Assembly (NCBI GenBank): GCA_964426135.1
Contig: CAYRPN010000015.1
Span: 5,421 to 69,420 of the forward strand
Direction: 5' to 3'
Source of the DNA: CAYRPN01 sp964426135
GTDB taxonomy: Bacteria; Planctomycetota; Phycisphaerae; Phycisphaerales; Phycisphaeraceae
Length of the DNA stretch: 64,000 nt
The notes beneath the pieces are model-generated. The model saw only the letters and a list, made by a program, of their open reading frames with translations. It did no database searches and was not told the origin of the DNA. This document shows, one piece after another, positions 17,601 through 32,600 of this stretch (positions within the stretch are counted from its first letter, which is position 1; each line of letters starts with the position of its first letter). The position numbers and the translations under genes are program-made.

Positions 17601-20600
17601 GAATCCACACCGTCGATGCTGGTGAGCACCTGCGCGTCGCCAAAGGCATCGGTGGTCAGGAAGCGGTCACCGGTGATTCCGCCGGTGATCACGAGGGTGT
17701 GGCCGACGGCGGGAACAATCACGGGGCGGCTGGGGCCGTCCGGGTCGTTGTCACCGATCGGAACGAGCCGCGGCGGGGCTGCGAAGAAGAGCGAACCGGT
17801 GATCACATCGTCGCCATCGCCGTTGGCCCAGCGAATGAGGTCGCTTCCGGCCATGGTGCTGATGCGGTCGTCGCCTTCATTGCCGATGATGACATCGCTC
17901 AGCGCGCTGCCGGTGATGTCATCGGCGAACCGCGAGCCGGCAATGCCGACCACGTTCTTGAAAACGTCGCGTCCGCCCAGGCCGTCGAACGCGAAGCGAT
18001 CGACGGCGGCGGCGAGATTCACCACGACGCCGATGGGCGAGGCGGAGTAGTCAGCGGTGTCGCCCGTCGTGCCAAAGAACGTGTCGTCACCCGCGCCACC
18101 GTCGAGCAGGTCGTCGCCGCCGCCGCGAAGCGTATCGTTGCCCGCGCCGCCGAAGAGGCTGTGACGCCCGACGCCGGCGATGAGCGTGTCGTTGTCGTCG
18201 CCGCCGATGAGCACGTCGCTGCCGACCGCGCCGACGATGGTGTCGTTGCCCGCGCCGCCGTCGAGCGTGTCGGCCCCGCCGCCGCCGCGGATCGTGTCAT
18301 TGCCCGCCAGGCCGAAGACTTCGCTGCCGCCGAGACCGGCCGTCAGCGTGTCGTTGAATGTCGAACCAATGAGCCGTTCCATCGCGGACAACAGATCGGC
18401 GCCGCCGTTGCCGTCGATGGCGGCGGATGAGCCGAGCGCGACGATGACGCCCTTGGCAGCGCGGGAGTACTCGACCGTGTCCCGGCCCGCGCCGCCGTTG
18501 AAGTTGTCGTTCTTGGCGCCGCCGATGAAGTGATCGTCGCCGCCCTGGCCCAGGGCCGCGACAGGCAGCGTGCTGATCGTGCCGCCGAGCGGGTTGGCGT
18601 CCAGCAAGTCGTCGCCATCCCCCAGATCAACCGCGATGTTCTTCAGCAGCGTGCCAGCCAGGTCATTGATGAAGAGCTGGTCGTCGCCGCCAAGCGTGTT
18701 GACTTCGAGCTTGGAAATCGCCGTGAGATTGAAGACGCGCGTGGTCGTCACGCCGCCGACCGTATTGACCACCTGTAGCGCGCCGCCGACGTTGCTGAGC
18801 GTCACGACATCGTCGCCTTCCGAGGCGCTGACGCGGAGAATGTCCACCGCGCCCTTGCCGACGATCGTGTCGCTGCCGCCGCCGCTGGTGAAGATGTTGA
18901 CGCCGGCGGTGCCGGTGAGTGCGTCGTCGCCGGCGGTGCCGATGATGTTCTCCAGGAACTTCGCCGACTCGTTGTTGCCGAAGCCGTCCCTCGTCTGACT
19001 GAGCGAGAGATCAACGACAACCGGCGCGGGATCCGCGCCGTGATCCAGCGTGTCAATGCCCGCACCGCCGTCGAAGGCATCGAGGCCCGCGCCACCGACG
19101 AGCGTGTCGTTGCCCAGGTCGCCGAAGAGTTGATCGCCATCCGCGCCGCCGTCGAGTGCGTCGTCACCCGCATCGCCGCGCAGCGTGTCCGCGCCGGCGT
19201 CGCCGAAGAGCTGGTCATTGCCCGCGCCGCCGCTGAGCGCATCAGCCTCGTCGCCGCCGCGAAGCACGTCGTTGCCGTTTTCGCCGAAGAGGCTGTCGTC
19301 GCCCGTGCCGCCCTCGATCACGTCGTTGCCGTCGCCGCCGCGAATCGTGTCGTTGCCCGCCTCGCCCAGCAGCGTGTCCGCGCCGGCCTGACCGAGCAGA
19401 GTGTCCGCGCCGTCGCCGCCATCGATCGTGTCATCGCCCAGCGAGCCTTCCGCCTTGTCGTTGCCGCCGAGCAGGAGCATGCGGTTGTTCGCGAGGTTGC
19501 CGAAGACGTTGTCGTCGAACTGCGTGGCGGTGAGATTCTCGATCGTGCCGGTGATGGACAGCGTGTCCTTGGCCGCGTTGATGATCTGCTTCTGGCCCGC
19601 GATGAACTCCATGTGCAGCGCGGTCAGGCCGGCCGAAGCGAGCGAGAAGTCCAACTCGTCGAGACCGCTCGCGTCGATCACCACGTCGCCGCTGGGCACG
19701 GGCTTCACGCCGGCTGGCGTGTTCTCAGTCCTGCCGGAGCCGGGCGTGAGGCGATAGAGATCGTCGCCCTTGCCGCCGTCCATGAGGTCGTTGCCGATGC
19801 CGTCGATCAGCGTGTCATCGCCGAGATTGCCGAAGAGCTGATCGTTGCCATGCACGATCGGCTGCGCGAGACCGCTGCCATCGTGGAGCGCGAACGCATT
19901 GCCGCCCAGGTGCTGGGCGAAGTCGCCGACGATCACGTCATCGCCGCCGTTGCCGACGATCACGTCGCTCTCGCTGTTGCCCACGAGGAGGTTGGCGAAA
20001 TCGTCGCCGGTGATGCGATCGCGTCCGAATCCGCCGAGCACGTTCTCCACGTGCATGAGCCCGCCCTGGAATCCGCCGCGGACGCCGGTGGCCCGGCCGG
20101 TGGGCAGGTCCACCTCGATGGCGGTGGTGAAGGCGGTGTAGTCGATGGTGTCGCTGCCGCGCTGGCCGTCGATGACGCCGAGGATGAACTGGCCGTTGGC
20201 GAAGATGAAGGTGTCGTCGCCTAAGCCGCCGAAGAGATTCGTCAATGTGTTGGGGTTGGAGCTTTGGATCGTGAAGTCGTCGCTGCCCTGCCCCAGGAAA
20301 ATGTTCAGCACGTTGAAGTCGGCGTACTGGATGCCGGCAGGCAGCGCTTCGCCGCCGATGATCGTCTCGCCCGGCAGGCCCAGCCCCGTGATCGCGCCGC
20401 CCGTGAGCGTGCCCGCATCGTCGCTCACGCTGTCGTTGTTGAAGACATTGAGCGTGTCGGCTTCCAGAGCCTGGAACGCCGGATCGCGCACCGTGACTTC
20501 CGTCACCGCGATGATCGCGCCGTCGTAAGTCGGATCGGCGCTGCTGGCCGTGTGGTCGATCACGTCGCTGTTCTCCGCCTCGCTCTCGGCGATGCCGTCG

Positions 20601-23600
20601 TCAATCGCCGAGACATTGACCACCTGCGGGACATTGAAGTTCGCCGGCGTGAAAATCAACTGCGTCGCGGAGAGTTCCACCTGTCCAAAGCGCGGGATCA
20701 GGTCGATGACCACGTCCGCCGTCGGCTGCTCCGTGAGCACGATGCTGTACGTGTCGCCCGCGCCGCTCTCGACAACCACGGTGGTGATCTCGGTCGGGGT
20801 GACGGTGACGCCGCGCGTGTTGTCGGTGGGCAGGCCGGTCGGGTCGGCAATGCTGCGATCGACCGGGTCAGGCCCGGTGGAGCCGAACACCGAGAGCGGC
20901 CCATCCACGCCGGTGACGAGGAAGCTCGAGGCGAACTGCTTCAGCGAGCCGCCATCGACTTCATCATTGTCCACCGCGGAGACGGTGACCGTCTGCGGGA
21001 CGTTCCAGTTGGCGGAGGTGAAGGTGAGCGTCTGCGGCGCGACATCGACGCGCACCTCGGAGTTGCCCGTGGTGCTGCTGATCGTCGCCGCGGGCACGAC
21101 ACTCACCGTCACGGTCTTGCCGGCCGCCGGCTGCTTCGTGAGCACGACCTGATACGAATCCGTCTGCCCGCCCTCAGCCACGATCGTCGAACCCTGCGAC
21201 TGAATAATGCGCACGCCCGCCTTGTCGTTGTCGTAAACCGTCACATCGAGCGGCTTGATCGCCAGCCCCTGATAGCCCGCATCCGCGCTGCTCGCGCTGA
21301 TGTCGATGGTCGCGGCGTGCTTGCCTTCGATCACGCCGTCATCCTTCGCCTCCACCGTCAGCGTCTGCGCGATGTTCCAGTTGACGGGCGTGAAGGTGAG
21401 TTTCGTCACCAGCGCGCCGCCCAGCCGGTACTGAAGCTGCGAACTGGCCGCGAGATTCAGCGTCACTTCGGCGCTCGGTTCGCGCGTGAGCACCACGCTG
21501 ATCGTGTCGCTGTCCAGCCCCGCCACGATCGGAGTGGTCTCGGCGACTTCCGTGTTGCCGTTGGTCTGCGTGATGAACACGCCCGCCGTGTCGTTGTCCG
21601 TCACATCCACGAGTACATTCGGCAACGTCTGCGCGGCGAAGTCAGGATCGCCGCTGATCACGCTGTGGCTGATTTCCACCTGCTGATCGCCTTCGATCGC
21701 GCCATCGTCGATCGCACGGACGATGATCGTCTCACTCAGCTTGCCGCCATCGAGCGTGACCGTGACCGCCGTGTGGAAAGTCAGCCCGCCGTCCTTGGAA
21801 ATCTGCACGAAAGCGCGGCCTGCGAGAATCTCCTCCGGCGTCGGCTCGCCGGCGGAGAGCGTGACGTGCACCTTCTCATTATTGAGAGGCGCGCGGACCA
21901 GCGAGATCGAATACGTATCGATGAGCAGGTTCGCCGCGTCTTCCACCACACGCGTCTTGCCGTCCGTCGGCGTGATGAGAATCAGGCCGCTGCCGGCTCC
22001 ATCGTTGTCCGCGACGCTGGGCGTCACTTCATCGATCACCGCGCCATCGAAGCTCGTGTCGCGACCGACGATGCTCGCGTCCACCGCGTGCACGATCTGG
22101 CTGCTGGCGCCGCCGAGATCGTTGCTCACGACCGCCGGCGGATTGCCGCCGATGTTGATTTCGTCCGCCCCCTCGCTGCCGAGCACGGTGGTCTCCACCT
22201 CCTCGCTGGTGCCCAGCACCGTGACGCGGTCGTTGCCCTCGGCCGTGTCAAGCGTAAGCCGTTCCGCATTGGTGAGCGTCACGTTGAGGCCCGCGCCGAA
22301 CACGCCGTCGGCGGTGATGACGAAGTCATCGCCCTTCTCGGTGCCGATGACGATGACGGTGTCGAAGCCATCGCCGCCGTTGATGTTCACGGGAGCGTTG
22401 GTGTTGTAGCGGATGATGTCGCTGCCATCGCCGCCGGTGACCTCCGTGGCCTGCTGACCGCTGCCCGCGCCGGTGTTGGCCAGCACGAACGCACGGATGG
22501 TGAACACGTCGTCGCCCGCCTGGCCGTTGAGCTGCAGCACGGCCTTGTTGCTGAAGACGGTGAACTCGTCGTTGCCGTCGCCGCCGTTGATGGTCATCGG
22601 CTGGCGCACGCCGGGGCTAAGGAACCCGCGCGTCGTCTGCGTGGTTTCAAGGTTGTTCGCCGCCTGATCGATGGCGTACATCTGCCCGACCTGGAAGCGA
22701 TCCTTGTCCGCGCCGCTGTTGAGCGTGATCTTGGCGCTCGTGTCATCGACGAAGAACAGGTCCTCGCCGGCGAAGGTGTTGACGATGACGCGATCGTTGA
22801 TTGTTTCGTCGTAGGTGATCGCCTCGAACCGATCGCCGTCCGTCGCCGCCCCGCTCGAGAGCAGCGCAATGAGGTTGCGGCGGAAGACGAATGTGTCGAT
22901 CTCCTGCGTCGCGTTGAGCGTCGCGCGATCTTCACCGTCGTCCGGCTCGCCTGTGTCGTGCAGGCGGATGTCCGACGCCCCTTGGCCGCCCAACTCAATG
23001 ATGGTGTGGTCGGAGCCCGCCTCGCCATCGATCGTGATGGGCGCGGGGACGCCGACGAGCAGCGGAAGATTGGCGGCTGCCGTGATCGCGTCATCGCCGC
23101 CGCCGCCGGCAACGATCAGCGGAATGTTCGGGATGCTGGTGATCAGGAAAGAGTCGTCGCCCAGGCCCGTCTGCACCGAGAGAGACTCGAAGCGGTTGTA
23201 AGTCAGATCGACCTTCATGCCCAGGCCGACGACGAAGAACTTGCCCGTCTCCGACGCCAGCTCGCCTGCGTTCGGCAGTTTGTCCGTCGTGTCGAACACA
23301 TGCAGCGCGTCCGTGCCTGCCGGGTCGCCCTGCACATCGCCGAGCACGGACAGGGGCTTGCTCAGATCGGTGTTGCCGTCGATCTGGTTCAGCGTTCGCG
23401 GCGTGCCCACCGCCACGGCGCTGTCGAGGTTGACCGTGAAAGTCAGATCGCTCGTCAGCTTGCCGTTAGCCGGCGCGGTGATCGCCTGCGATGCGGCGAA
23501 CGTGCCGAAATCGCCGGTGATCTTGTTGAACACCACCGCATTGGCTCCGCCCAAGGACACAAGCACCGACCCGCTCGAGTAGCCGAGCGTCGCCAGCGCG

Positions 23601-26600
23601 GCGTCGAGCGCCGTCTGCAGGCTCTCGGCAAACTGCGACGCCGTCGTGTTGCTGGTCGTGTCGCTGGCGCGCAGCAGCACCGTGGCGCTCTGCCCGATGA
23701 CATGCACGCCCACGTTCACTTCATCGTCGCCCAGGCCGCCGGTGACCTCCACGTCGATGCCCGCCGGCGTGCTCTGCACGTTGATTGTGTCGCTGCCGCC
23801 CTTGCCGTCGATGCGGATGATCTCCAGGCCGGAATCCACGCGCTGCGGATCGCCGTTCTCATCGACGATTTCCGGCGAATAGGTGATGCTCTTGGTTTCG
23901 CCGTTGGTGACGAACGTCGCCTCCAGCGCGGTCAGACCGAAGACCTCGTCATTGCTCGAACCGTTCACGATCATCGTGTCGGTGTTCCACACATCGCCGC
24001 TGTCGACGACGAAGATCGGCCCCTTCAGCGGATCATCCGCGCCCACCGTCTCCGAGCGCGTGATCACGTAGCGATCCGAACCCTTGCCGCCATCGAGCAG
24101 CACGCCCTGCTTGCCGCTGGCACGGATGTCGAAGAAGTCCGCGCCGGCTGAGCCGAAGATTTCCTCGATCTCCACGCCGCCGCCGACGTTGTGCGTCACG
24201 GAATTGCCCAGTTCGTCGGTGACGATGATGGAGCTGAGTTTGATGGTGAGGCTGTTGAACACGTCGGAGAAATCGAGCGAGTCGCCGCCGACCGCGCCGG
24301 CATCACCGGGAATCGCCGGCTCCTGCCCCGCTTCGTTGGATTCGTTGACCGTGTCCTGGCCCCAGCCGCCGTCGAACTTGTAGGCATCGCCGCCCCTGCC
24401 GCCGCTCATGGCGTCATTGCCTTCGCCGCCGTTGAGCGTGTCGTCGCCGGCGTTGCCGTTGAGCGTGTCGTTGCCCTCGTCACCGAAGATTTCGTCAGCA
24501 CCGCCGCCGCCGCTGAGATTGTCGTTGCCCAGGCCGCCGAAGACCTGATCATCGCCGCCGCCGCCGTTGATCGTGTCGTTGCCTTCGCCGCCGGTGAGGA
24601 TGTCCGCCCCGCCGCCGCCGATGATCGTGTCATTGCCCGCGCCGCCGTCGAACTCGATGGGGATCGTGGTCACGGCGCTGAAGTCCACGACGTCGTTGCC
24701 TTCGCCACCTTCGCCGACGATTTTCGTGACGCCGGTGAACCGCTGGTTCTGCGCCAGGCCGTAGCTGATGAGTACGTCGCCGCCGCTCTGGCGGATGATG
24801 AAGTTCTCGCTGTTGTCGTTGACGTCGCCGTGCAGGCGGGCGCCGGCGTTGGGGCCCATGTTCAGGAGCAGCGTGCCGTCGCCGCTCTTGGCGGCGGTGA
24901 TCGGGAACCGGTTGAACTCGGGGCCGGCAAACTCGAAGATCGTGCCGCGGGCGATCTCGTATTCCGCGCTCCACAATCCGCCGAGCACTTCGATGTAGGC
25001 GCGCAGGAAGAAATCGATCTTGCCGCTGATGTCGAAGATCGCCAGCGGGTTGAAGCTGTTGATCAGGATGTTGCCCAGCATCTCATCGAGGCGCACGCGA
25101 CCATCGTTGTTCGGGTCATTGAGATCGAAGAAGACATTGATGTCGATGCCGCCCTCGACACCCGCCGAGGCCACGCCGATGTTCAGCGCCGCGCCCGCCG
25201 CAATCTCGCCGAAGAACGTGAACTCCGGCGTATCGTCGCCGGTGCCGTCCGCATTGGCGCGGTCGCTGATGAACAGGCCCGCGAGCAGATCGAGCGGGTT
25301 GCCGCTGTCTTTGAATCGGCGGATGCCGCTGGCGTCGTAGCCGAGCCCCAGATCGATCGACGCTTCAATTTTGCCCGAGAGCGTCGCCGCCAAAGGGCCG
25401 ACGATCGGGAACACCTGCCGATAGCGGAAGCCGAAGCTGAACACGGGCAGGTCCGCGGTCACCAGCACGACGTCATCGAACTGGCCCAGGAGCAGCTTGA
25501 GCACGGCTTGCGGATCGCGCAGGATCGGGAAGTCGATGGCGCCGCCGCTGCGCGAGGCGTTGCTGGCGAAAGTCTTGGCCGCGCCGGGGCGCGTCTTCTG
25601 CACGCCGGAGCCGGCGCCGCTGCCGCTGGACGAAGCATTGTTCGCGCCGGGCTTGACGTCGTCGGGGTTGTTCGGATCGAGCTTGTCGGTGCCCTTGCTC
25701 TCCACGTCGTTCAGTTCGAAATCGCCGATGAAAATGATGATCGTGCCATCGCGGGTGACGCCGGCGCCCTGCCCGCCGTTGCCGCGCGGCGGCGGCGCGT
25801 CGGTGCCGCTGTTGCCGCGCTCGGCGTCTGCGGCGGCGTCGGAAATCTGGCCGATGAGCTGGCGAATCTGGATCACCGCTTCCAGGAACCGCGCCGTCTT
25901 GTCCTGCCCGAACAATCGCGCCAGCGACAGCAGCGTCACCGGCTCGCCCGCCAGGTCGCTGATCAAAGGCAGCGGCGTCACCAGCAGGCCGTTGGTGCCG
26001 ATGAGGAAATCGAAGGGCGACAGAATCTCGTCAAGTTTCTTCAGGAACGGGCCGGCGAAGTCCGTGATGAAGGAGCCCAGGTCCAGGCCGACATTCGTGA
26101 ACGCGATCTGCGCCCCGTCGCCCTTCATGCGGAACGCCAGCGTGCGGATCGGAGCGCCTTCCACTTTCTTGAAGGTGATCTGCCGGATCGCCGGGTCGTA
26201 CTGCACATCGATCTTGTTGCGGAAGTTGGTTCCGCTGAGCGCGGTGTTCACCGCGTTGCGGATGTCCTGCAGCAGGTCCTCGAGGCTCTGGTTCTCCAGC
26301 GTGGCGCTCTTGCGGACGATCACCTGGTGATCCGTACCGTCGATCTTCAGGAAGAACGTCTGGTCCTTGTCGAGCACGAAGCTCTCAGGAATCGGGAACG
26401 GAGCGGCGCCCAGCCGGCCGGCGGCGGGATCGGTCGTGCGGTTGAGGAAGGTCTTCTTGAAATGGAAGTCGGCGAAGAATCGCGGCAGGATCGGATTGCG
26501 CTCGCCCTGGTTGCCGAAGAAGACTTCCAGTTTCAGGTTGGCGAAGGCGGTGATGTTCGCCGAGGCAACCAGCGTTTCCTTGAGCTTGAACTTCGGACTG

Positions 26601-29600
26601 ATCAGCTCGCGCAGCGTGAGCCGGTCGCCATCGAGATCCGTGGCGATTTCACCGCTGATCGGCGGCACCCGATTGGGGCCCGCCTGCTGCGCCGCAGCGT
26701 CGCGGTTGACGGAAATCGCGGCCACGTCCTGGTTCCCCAGCGCGCCCTTGAACTCGATCTCGATGCGGGTCTTGCCATCGGCGCGGGCGGGAAGCTCGCG
26801 CACGTTGATGTCCGCCGGGTTGATGGAGGGATGCGACAGCAGAGCCGTGCGAATCGCCGCGGCGCTGAGCGTCGCCACTTCCGCGGGACCGGCGAACATG
26901 GTTCCGTCCGGCGCTTCCCAGTTCAGCACGATCGGGTTGCCGGCCGTGACTTCCACATCCGCGCCGAAGACGAGAATCTGCTTCTCGTTCTTGCCGCGGG
27001 CCGCGCTGACGGACGAACTGTCCTCCGCGCGGTTGATCTGAATCGCTGGAATCGCCCGGTTCGCCAGCGAACTCTTGAACTCCACGGTGAAGTTGAAATC
27101 ATCCTCGCGCTTGACGACAACGTCGCTGACGCCGATCGCGTCGTGGCCCTGCAGCGCCACGCGAATCGCAGCCTCCGTCACCGGGGCAGTGACAATCCGG
27201 CCCAGGTCCGACGCGAAGTTCACGCCGTCGATGTTCAGCGACATCACGAACGGCCGCTGACCCGACGCCACTTCCAGCCCGCGCTGGCTGAAGGTGATGC
27301 GCTGCCTGGCGTTCTGCCCGACGCCGCCGGCGCTGAGCACGGTGACCGACACGAGCGGCTCCGTCGCCACCGCCGACTCGCGGCCCTTCACGCCTTCAAT
27401 CGCCAACAGCGTGAAATTGTCGTCCGGCTCGTCCTGCCCCTGCGGCGGCTCCTCTTCGTGCGCCTTGAGTTCGAATGTGTTCTTCAGAGGATCGAACGTC
27501 ACATCGATGTCGCCCGGCAGCAGCCCGGTCGGCTGGCCCTTGATGTTCGTGGTGATCACCGCGTTGATGGCGTTCTTGATGTCCTCCGCGAGCCTGCCGT
27601 AGGGATCGCGCTTGCCGCCGACCGTCTGGTTGTTGGTCAGCGTGTCGTTCTTGTTGACGGTGAAGCGGATGTCGTGCTCGACGATCGTGCCGTCCGGCTG
27701 CGCCACCGGCACGCGGATCGTCGCCTGCTGCGTCTGCGTGGTCAGCACGCCCTCAGGCGTGAACGTGATCGGCAGCACGTCGCGGTCCGGATCGCGCACG
27801 TCCACGGTGAAGGTCGCGGCGATCTGCGTCTTCAGCTCGCGCTCCTTCTCCACATCGCCCAGGGCGCCGGCCACGTCGCTCTCTTCGAAATCCGTGGCGA
27901 CGATGTTCAACGGGCCCAGGTTGCCCCGGATCGTCGCGGGATTGCCGGCCGCGCCGATGAGCGACGCCGAAAGCGTCACGCTCATCTCCGGGCTGTCGCT
28001 GGATTCCTCATCTGAGCCGACATCGGGCAACCGCGTGTGCGTGTAGAAGCCGAAGTTCTTGCTGATGCCGAAGTTCACATCCCACTGCCAGGCGAGCTGC
28101 ACATCGATGCTCGCGTCCAGTTCCAGGCCGATGCCCGGCACGCCGATGTCGAAGCTCACATCCAGTTCGGGGACGCCGCCATCGCGCAGGCGTTCGAACA
28201 CGTCGTCCTCGCCGAGGATGAAGCGGAACTCGACGCCGATGTCGCCGCCTTCGCCCGCCTCGCCGATGCCCAATTTCTGCAGGCCGAAGATGGTGATTTG
28301 AATGTCGTTGGGGTTGACCGGCTCAGTGTCGTTCTCATCCAGCTTCTGGAGAATGTTCAACGCACCGAAGAGTTTTCCGCCGATCTCGATCGGCGTGGCC
28401 GCCTCGCCCATGCCGCCGGGCTGCGTCAGCGCGACCGTCACCGGCTCTTCGAAACCCGATGGCGTTTCGGGGTCTGCGGCGACGGTCAGATCCTTCACGC
28501 TTCGCCCGGCCAGGTCGCCGGTGAACATGATGTCGTAACTTTCGCCGCTTTCATCGATGGCGGAGCGCTCGACATCCGCGTCGATGCCGATCGCCGCCAG
28601 CGCGGCGGCGATGTCGCCGGAGATGTCCGCCTGTCCGGGCGTGAAGATGCCCAGCCCGATTGGACCGGTGGTGAACTCCGCAAACTCCAGCGCGGAATCA
28701 TCGGCGAAGAACTCGCTGATGCGCCGCCCGCCCAGGTCGCCGGTGAACTCCACGTGGTAGTCGCCGACATCGCCAGTGACGAGCACGTTGCCGACGCCGA
28801 CGACCTCCTCCAGCGCGCTCTGCACCGCCGCCGCATCCGCGTCGAAGGCCAGATCGCTCGTGGCCCGGCCATCGAACTGAAGCGTAAACATGCCGCCCGT
28901 GACATCGACCAATCGCACCCGGTGAATCTCGTTAACCGCCGGGTCGTTGCCGCGCGCCGCCTTGCCGGCCTGCTCGGGAGTGACCTCGACCTGGCCGTTG
29001 GCGAAAGTGAGCGTGAACTCGTAGAAGAGCGCGTTGCCGTTGTCGTCCTTGCGGCGCAGGCTCAGCGTCTGCACCGTGTCCTGCCCGCCCTCGGCGATGA
29101 CGTCGTCGATGCCGGGACCGAACACGTCGAACAGAATCTGCTGCACCCACGCCTTGGGATTGATGAGCTGGTCCGGGCTGCGCAGCCGGCTGTTCATGAA
29201 GGTGAGCAGCGGCTCGGACATCTCGGCGATGAAGTTCGTCGCTTTTTCCAGGCCCTTGCCGATGAACGGAATCTGCTGCGAGAACACTTCCGACAGCAGC
29301 GCCCGCTGCGTGCGGTCGAACATGCTGTCGAGGCCGTCGATCAGCACATCCGGGCTTTCAAGGAGCGAATCGACTTCCGCGTCGGCGTTGTTGTCGTCGA
29401 ACTGCTGCTGCAGAATCGCATCGAGAGCGGGCGCGGTGAGCAGCGGATTGGCGATCGCCCGCACGGTGAGATTCCGCAGATCAGCGAGATCGGTCAGCGC
29501 GAGTTTGACCGGCGCCAGCGGCGTTTCGTCATCGGGCAACGACACGGGCAGGTTCGCCTGGGCCTGGCCCGTCGTGGTCACATCGGTGTCCGCGAGCAGG

Positions 29601-32600
29601 CTGGTGAGATCCACAATGGAGCGCGGGCCGCTGCCGGCGAGCGCCGCGGCGAACATCATGCCGGTGTCGTCGTTGGCCGGATCGCCGTCGCTGTTGACCA
29701 GCACGGAGCCTTCCTTCACTTTCAACTCCAGCGCGCCGGCCTGCGCGGTGAAGGTGAGATCCTGCCCGCTGATGAGTAGATCCAGATCGAGCGTGGTGCC
29801 GCCTGCTCCGCCATAGATCAGGCCTTGCAACGATTGTCCCGTGGCGCCGGCCAGCACGAGTTCGAACGTCCGGCCCGCGATCAGGTCGCTGTCGCCGGCG
29901 GCCATCGCGGGGATGTTCGAGCCGGTGAGCGTGACCGTGTACGTGTCGCCGCTGACCGTCACGGCGGCCGTGGCGCCGGTCACGGCGATCAACATGTTGA
30001 CCGCGTCCTGCACCTTGGCCGCGCTGGCGCCGACTTCGATGGGCAGCGTGGTCAGCGTGATGGGCGTGATGCCGTCGGTGTCGAGCGTGTCGATCTTCAG
30101 CGAGAAGCTGCCGAGCAGGGCCTGCACCTGGATCGTCTGCACACTGTTGTCGGGCGTCTGCGAAGCGACGGTGATGCCCACCGGCGTGGTGATCACGCCG
30201 TTCACATCGCCGATCGTCGGTCCCGCGACGGAAGTGATCGCGGCGTCGCCGCTGCTGAAAATGATCTGGTTGCCATTGAGGCTGACGACCACATCCCCCG
30301 CCGAGTAGCCCGGCGCAGCGTCGAGAGCCGCGTCGATGCGGGCCTGCAGCAACGCGACGAGTTCAGCCTGCGTCGTGAATCCAGCCGTCTCGTCATCGCG
30401 CACGCTGAACGGCACGGTGCCGCCGGTGGGAATGCCCAGGTCCACGCCGAGCACGAGATTAAAACTGGCCTTGGCGCGCACGTCGATCCGGCCATCGTCG
30501 CCTGCGCCGGTCAGGTTCGGAATCTCCGGACCGAACGATCGGCCCAGGGCGTCGAAATTCACATCCAGTTGCGCGACGCTGTTGGCCATGGCGACGAACG
30601 GAATCGAAAGCTTCAGCGCCTTGTTCGCCGCGTCGTGAATGATGGCGAACGCGCTGCTGCCTTCGGGCAGACCGAGGGCCTCGCGCAGACGAAGCTGAAG
30701 CTCCTCGATGCTCGCCGCCGGCTTCGCTTCCAGACCATCCACGAAGGCGTCGAACTTGCCCGCGTAGTTGAAGAGCTGTTTCACGCTGGCATCGACCAGC
30801 GGCACGTTGGCGGTCAGGTTCGGGTTGCTCAGCGCGGACAGGTAAGCCGCCGCATCGCGGAAGGCCGCGAGAATGTCGGCATAGGTCAAGGCTGCGAAAT
30901 CATCGATCGGGCCCAGATCGCTGAAAGCCCTGGTGATCGTCGTGGGTGGATTCGCCACCCAGTCATTCGTCGTCACATCGAGACTCGGCGTGGTGCCATT
31001 GGGAATCGCCACGAAATCGCGCGGCACCGGCGCCAGCGTGAAGTTCGCCGCACCGCTGCCGGTGTTCACGAAAGTGTCGGCATCGATCGCGTCGGCGATG
31101 GCGTCGGCTTCGAGCTTTGCGAAGAGTGTGTCGCTGCTGACGCGCGTGCCACCGCCGCTGGTCGCGGGATTGACGAAATCGACATGCGTCGCGGCGGTGA
31201 CCGTGACCGTGCCATCGAGATCGACGCCCAGATAACCGTAACGCCCCGTCGCGCTGAAGGTGCGGATGGCCAGGGCCGATCCGTCGCCGCTGGAAAGCAC
31301 GAGTTTGCCGGCAACCTGCGACACCGTGACGGTCGCGCCGCTGCCCGCATCGGTCAGCGCCTTGTCGATCGCTTCCTGCATGTCGCGCACGAGGTGCTCG
31401 ATCGTGTTCAGCGCCGGGTCGCCCTGCACGTCGCCTGCGCCTTGCGTGCGCTGCGAATCGATCACCACGCGCAGCGGCTCGGCTGCGCCGATGGTGAGCA
31501 GGAACACGAGATCGGCGTTGAGCGCGAACGCCACGGGCGCGTCGGCCGCCGCAAGCACGCCGCCCGCGTCCGCCTGACCGAGGCCGAAGCCCAGGCCATC
31601 CGTGGTGTTGGCGAGTGTGACCGCCGCGTCAATGCTGGCGTTATCGAGGAAGAACGTTTCCGTGCGGGCGCGGGCACCCAGTTCCACCAGAGCGAGCGCC
31701 GCTTCCTCCGGGTTGCTGTTGTCGACATTGCCGCTGGTGTCCTGCTGATCGACGTCGCGGAAGCCCAACTCCGTCACGGCCGCGTCGTCCAATTCAGCGA
31801 GGAATCGCAGCGAGTTGATGTTCGCGCCGTCCCTGGTGCGCAGGCCGATGCGGGCGAAATGGCCGGTGACATCGCCGATGGTGATCGCCTGCACATCGCC
31901 GGCGGCGAACCCGATCGCAGGCAACAGCGCGTCGATCGCCGCCTGCATGTCCTCGACGAGGCGCGTGATGCGGGAATCGCCGCGGTCATCGGCAAAGCCC
32001 AGGCCGTTCGTGGTGCTCCCCTCATCGACGCTTGTATCGACGCGGATCGCCGTGACGCCGCCGCCCGCCTTGCCGCGCAGACGAATCGCGCTGCTGTCGA
32101 TCGCGGCCTCGATCACCGTGTCCACGCCCAGCGCCGCCAGGGTCTGGTTCACATCCGCGACCAGGTCCGCCAGCGAGGCGTTGCCCGCGATGTTGCCGAC
32201 ATTCCGCAGCGTGACCTGATCCGTCGGCTCATCCGCGACGAACCGGATCGTCGCGCCGTCGCGCTCGGCCGTCACCATCGCGCCCAGCCCCGTCAGGGCG
32301 AGCGACTGGTTCAGGTCATCCGCAAGTCGATCGAGCTTCTCTTCGAGCGTGAGCGTCTCGCCAACCGGAGCGTTGTCCTCCGTCTGCTCCGGCGTGAGCA
32401 TGACGTAGGCCTGCTTGGTGCCCACGCGCAGCAGGAAGATCGTCTCCTCCGCGACCGTCGCGGCGGCATCGGTGAGCGAGGCGGAAGTGATGACGCCCGC
32501 ACCGGTCTGGTTGTCGGTGAAGCCCAGGCTGGTCGCGTCGTGGAGCGCGACGACGACCTGCATCTCGTTCGTCACCGCAAGGCGATGTTCGCCCGACGGC

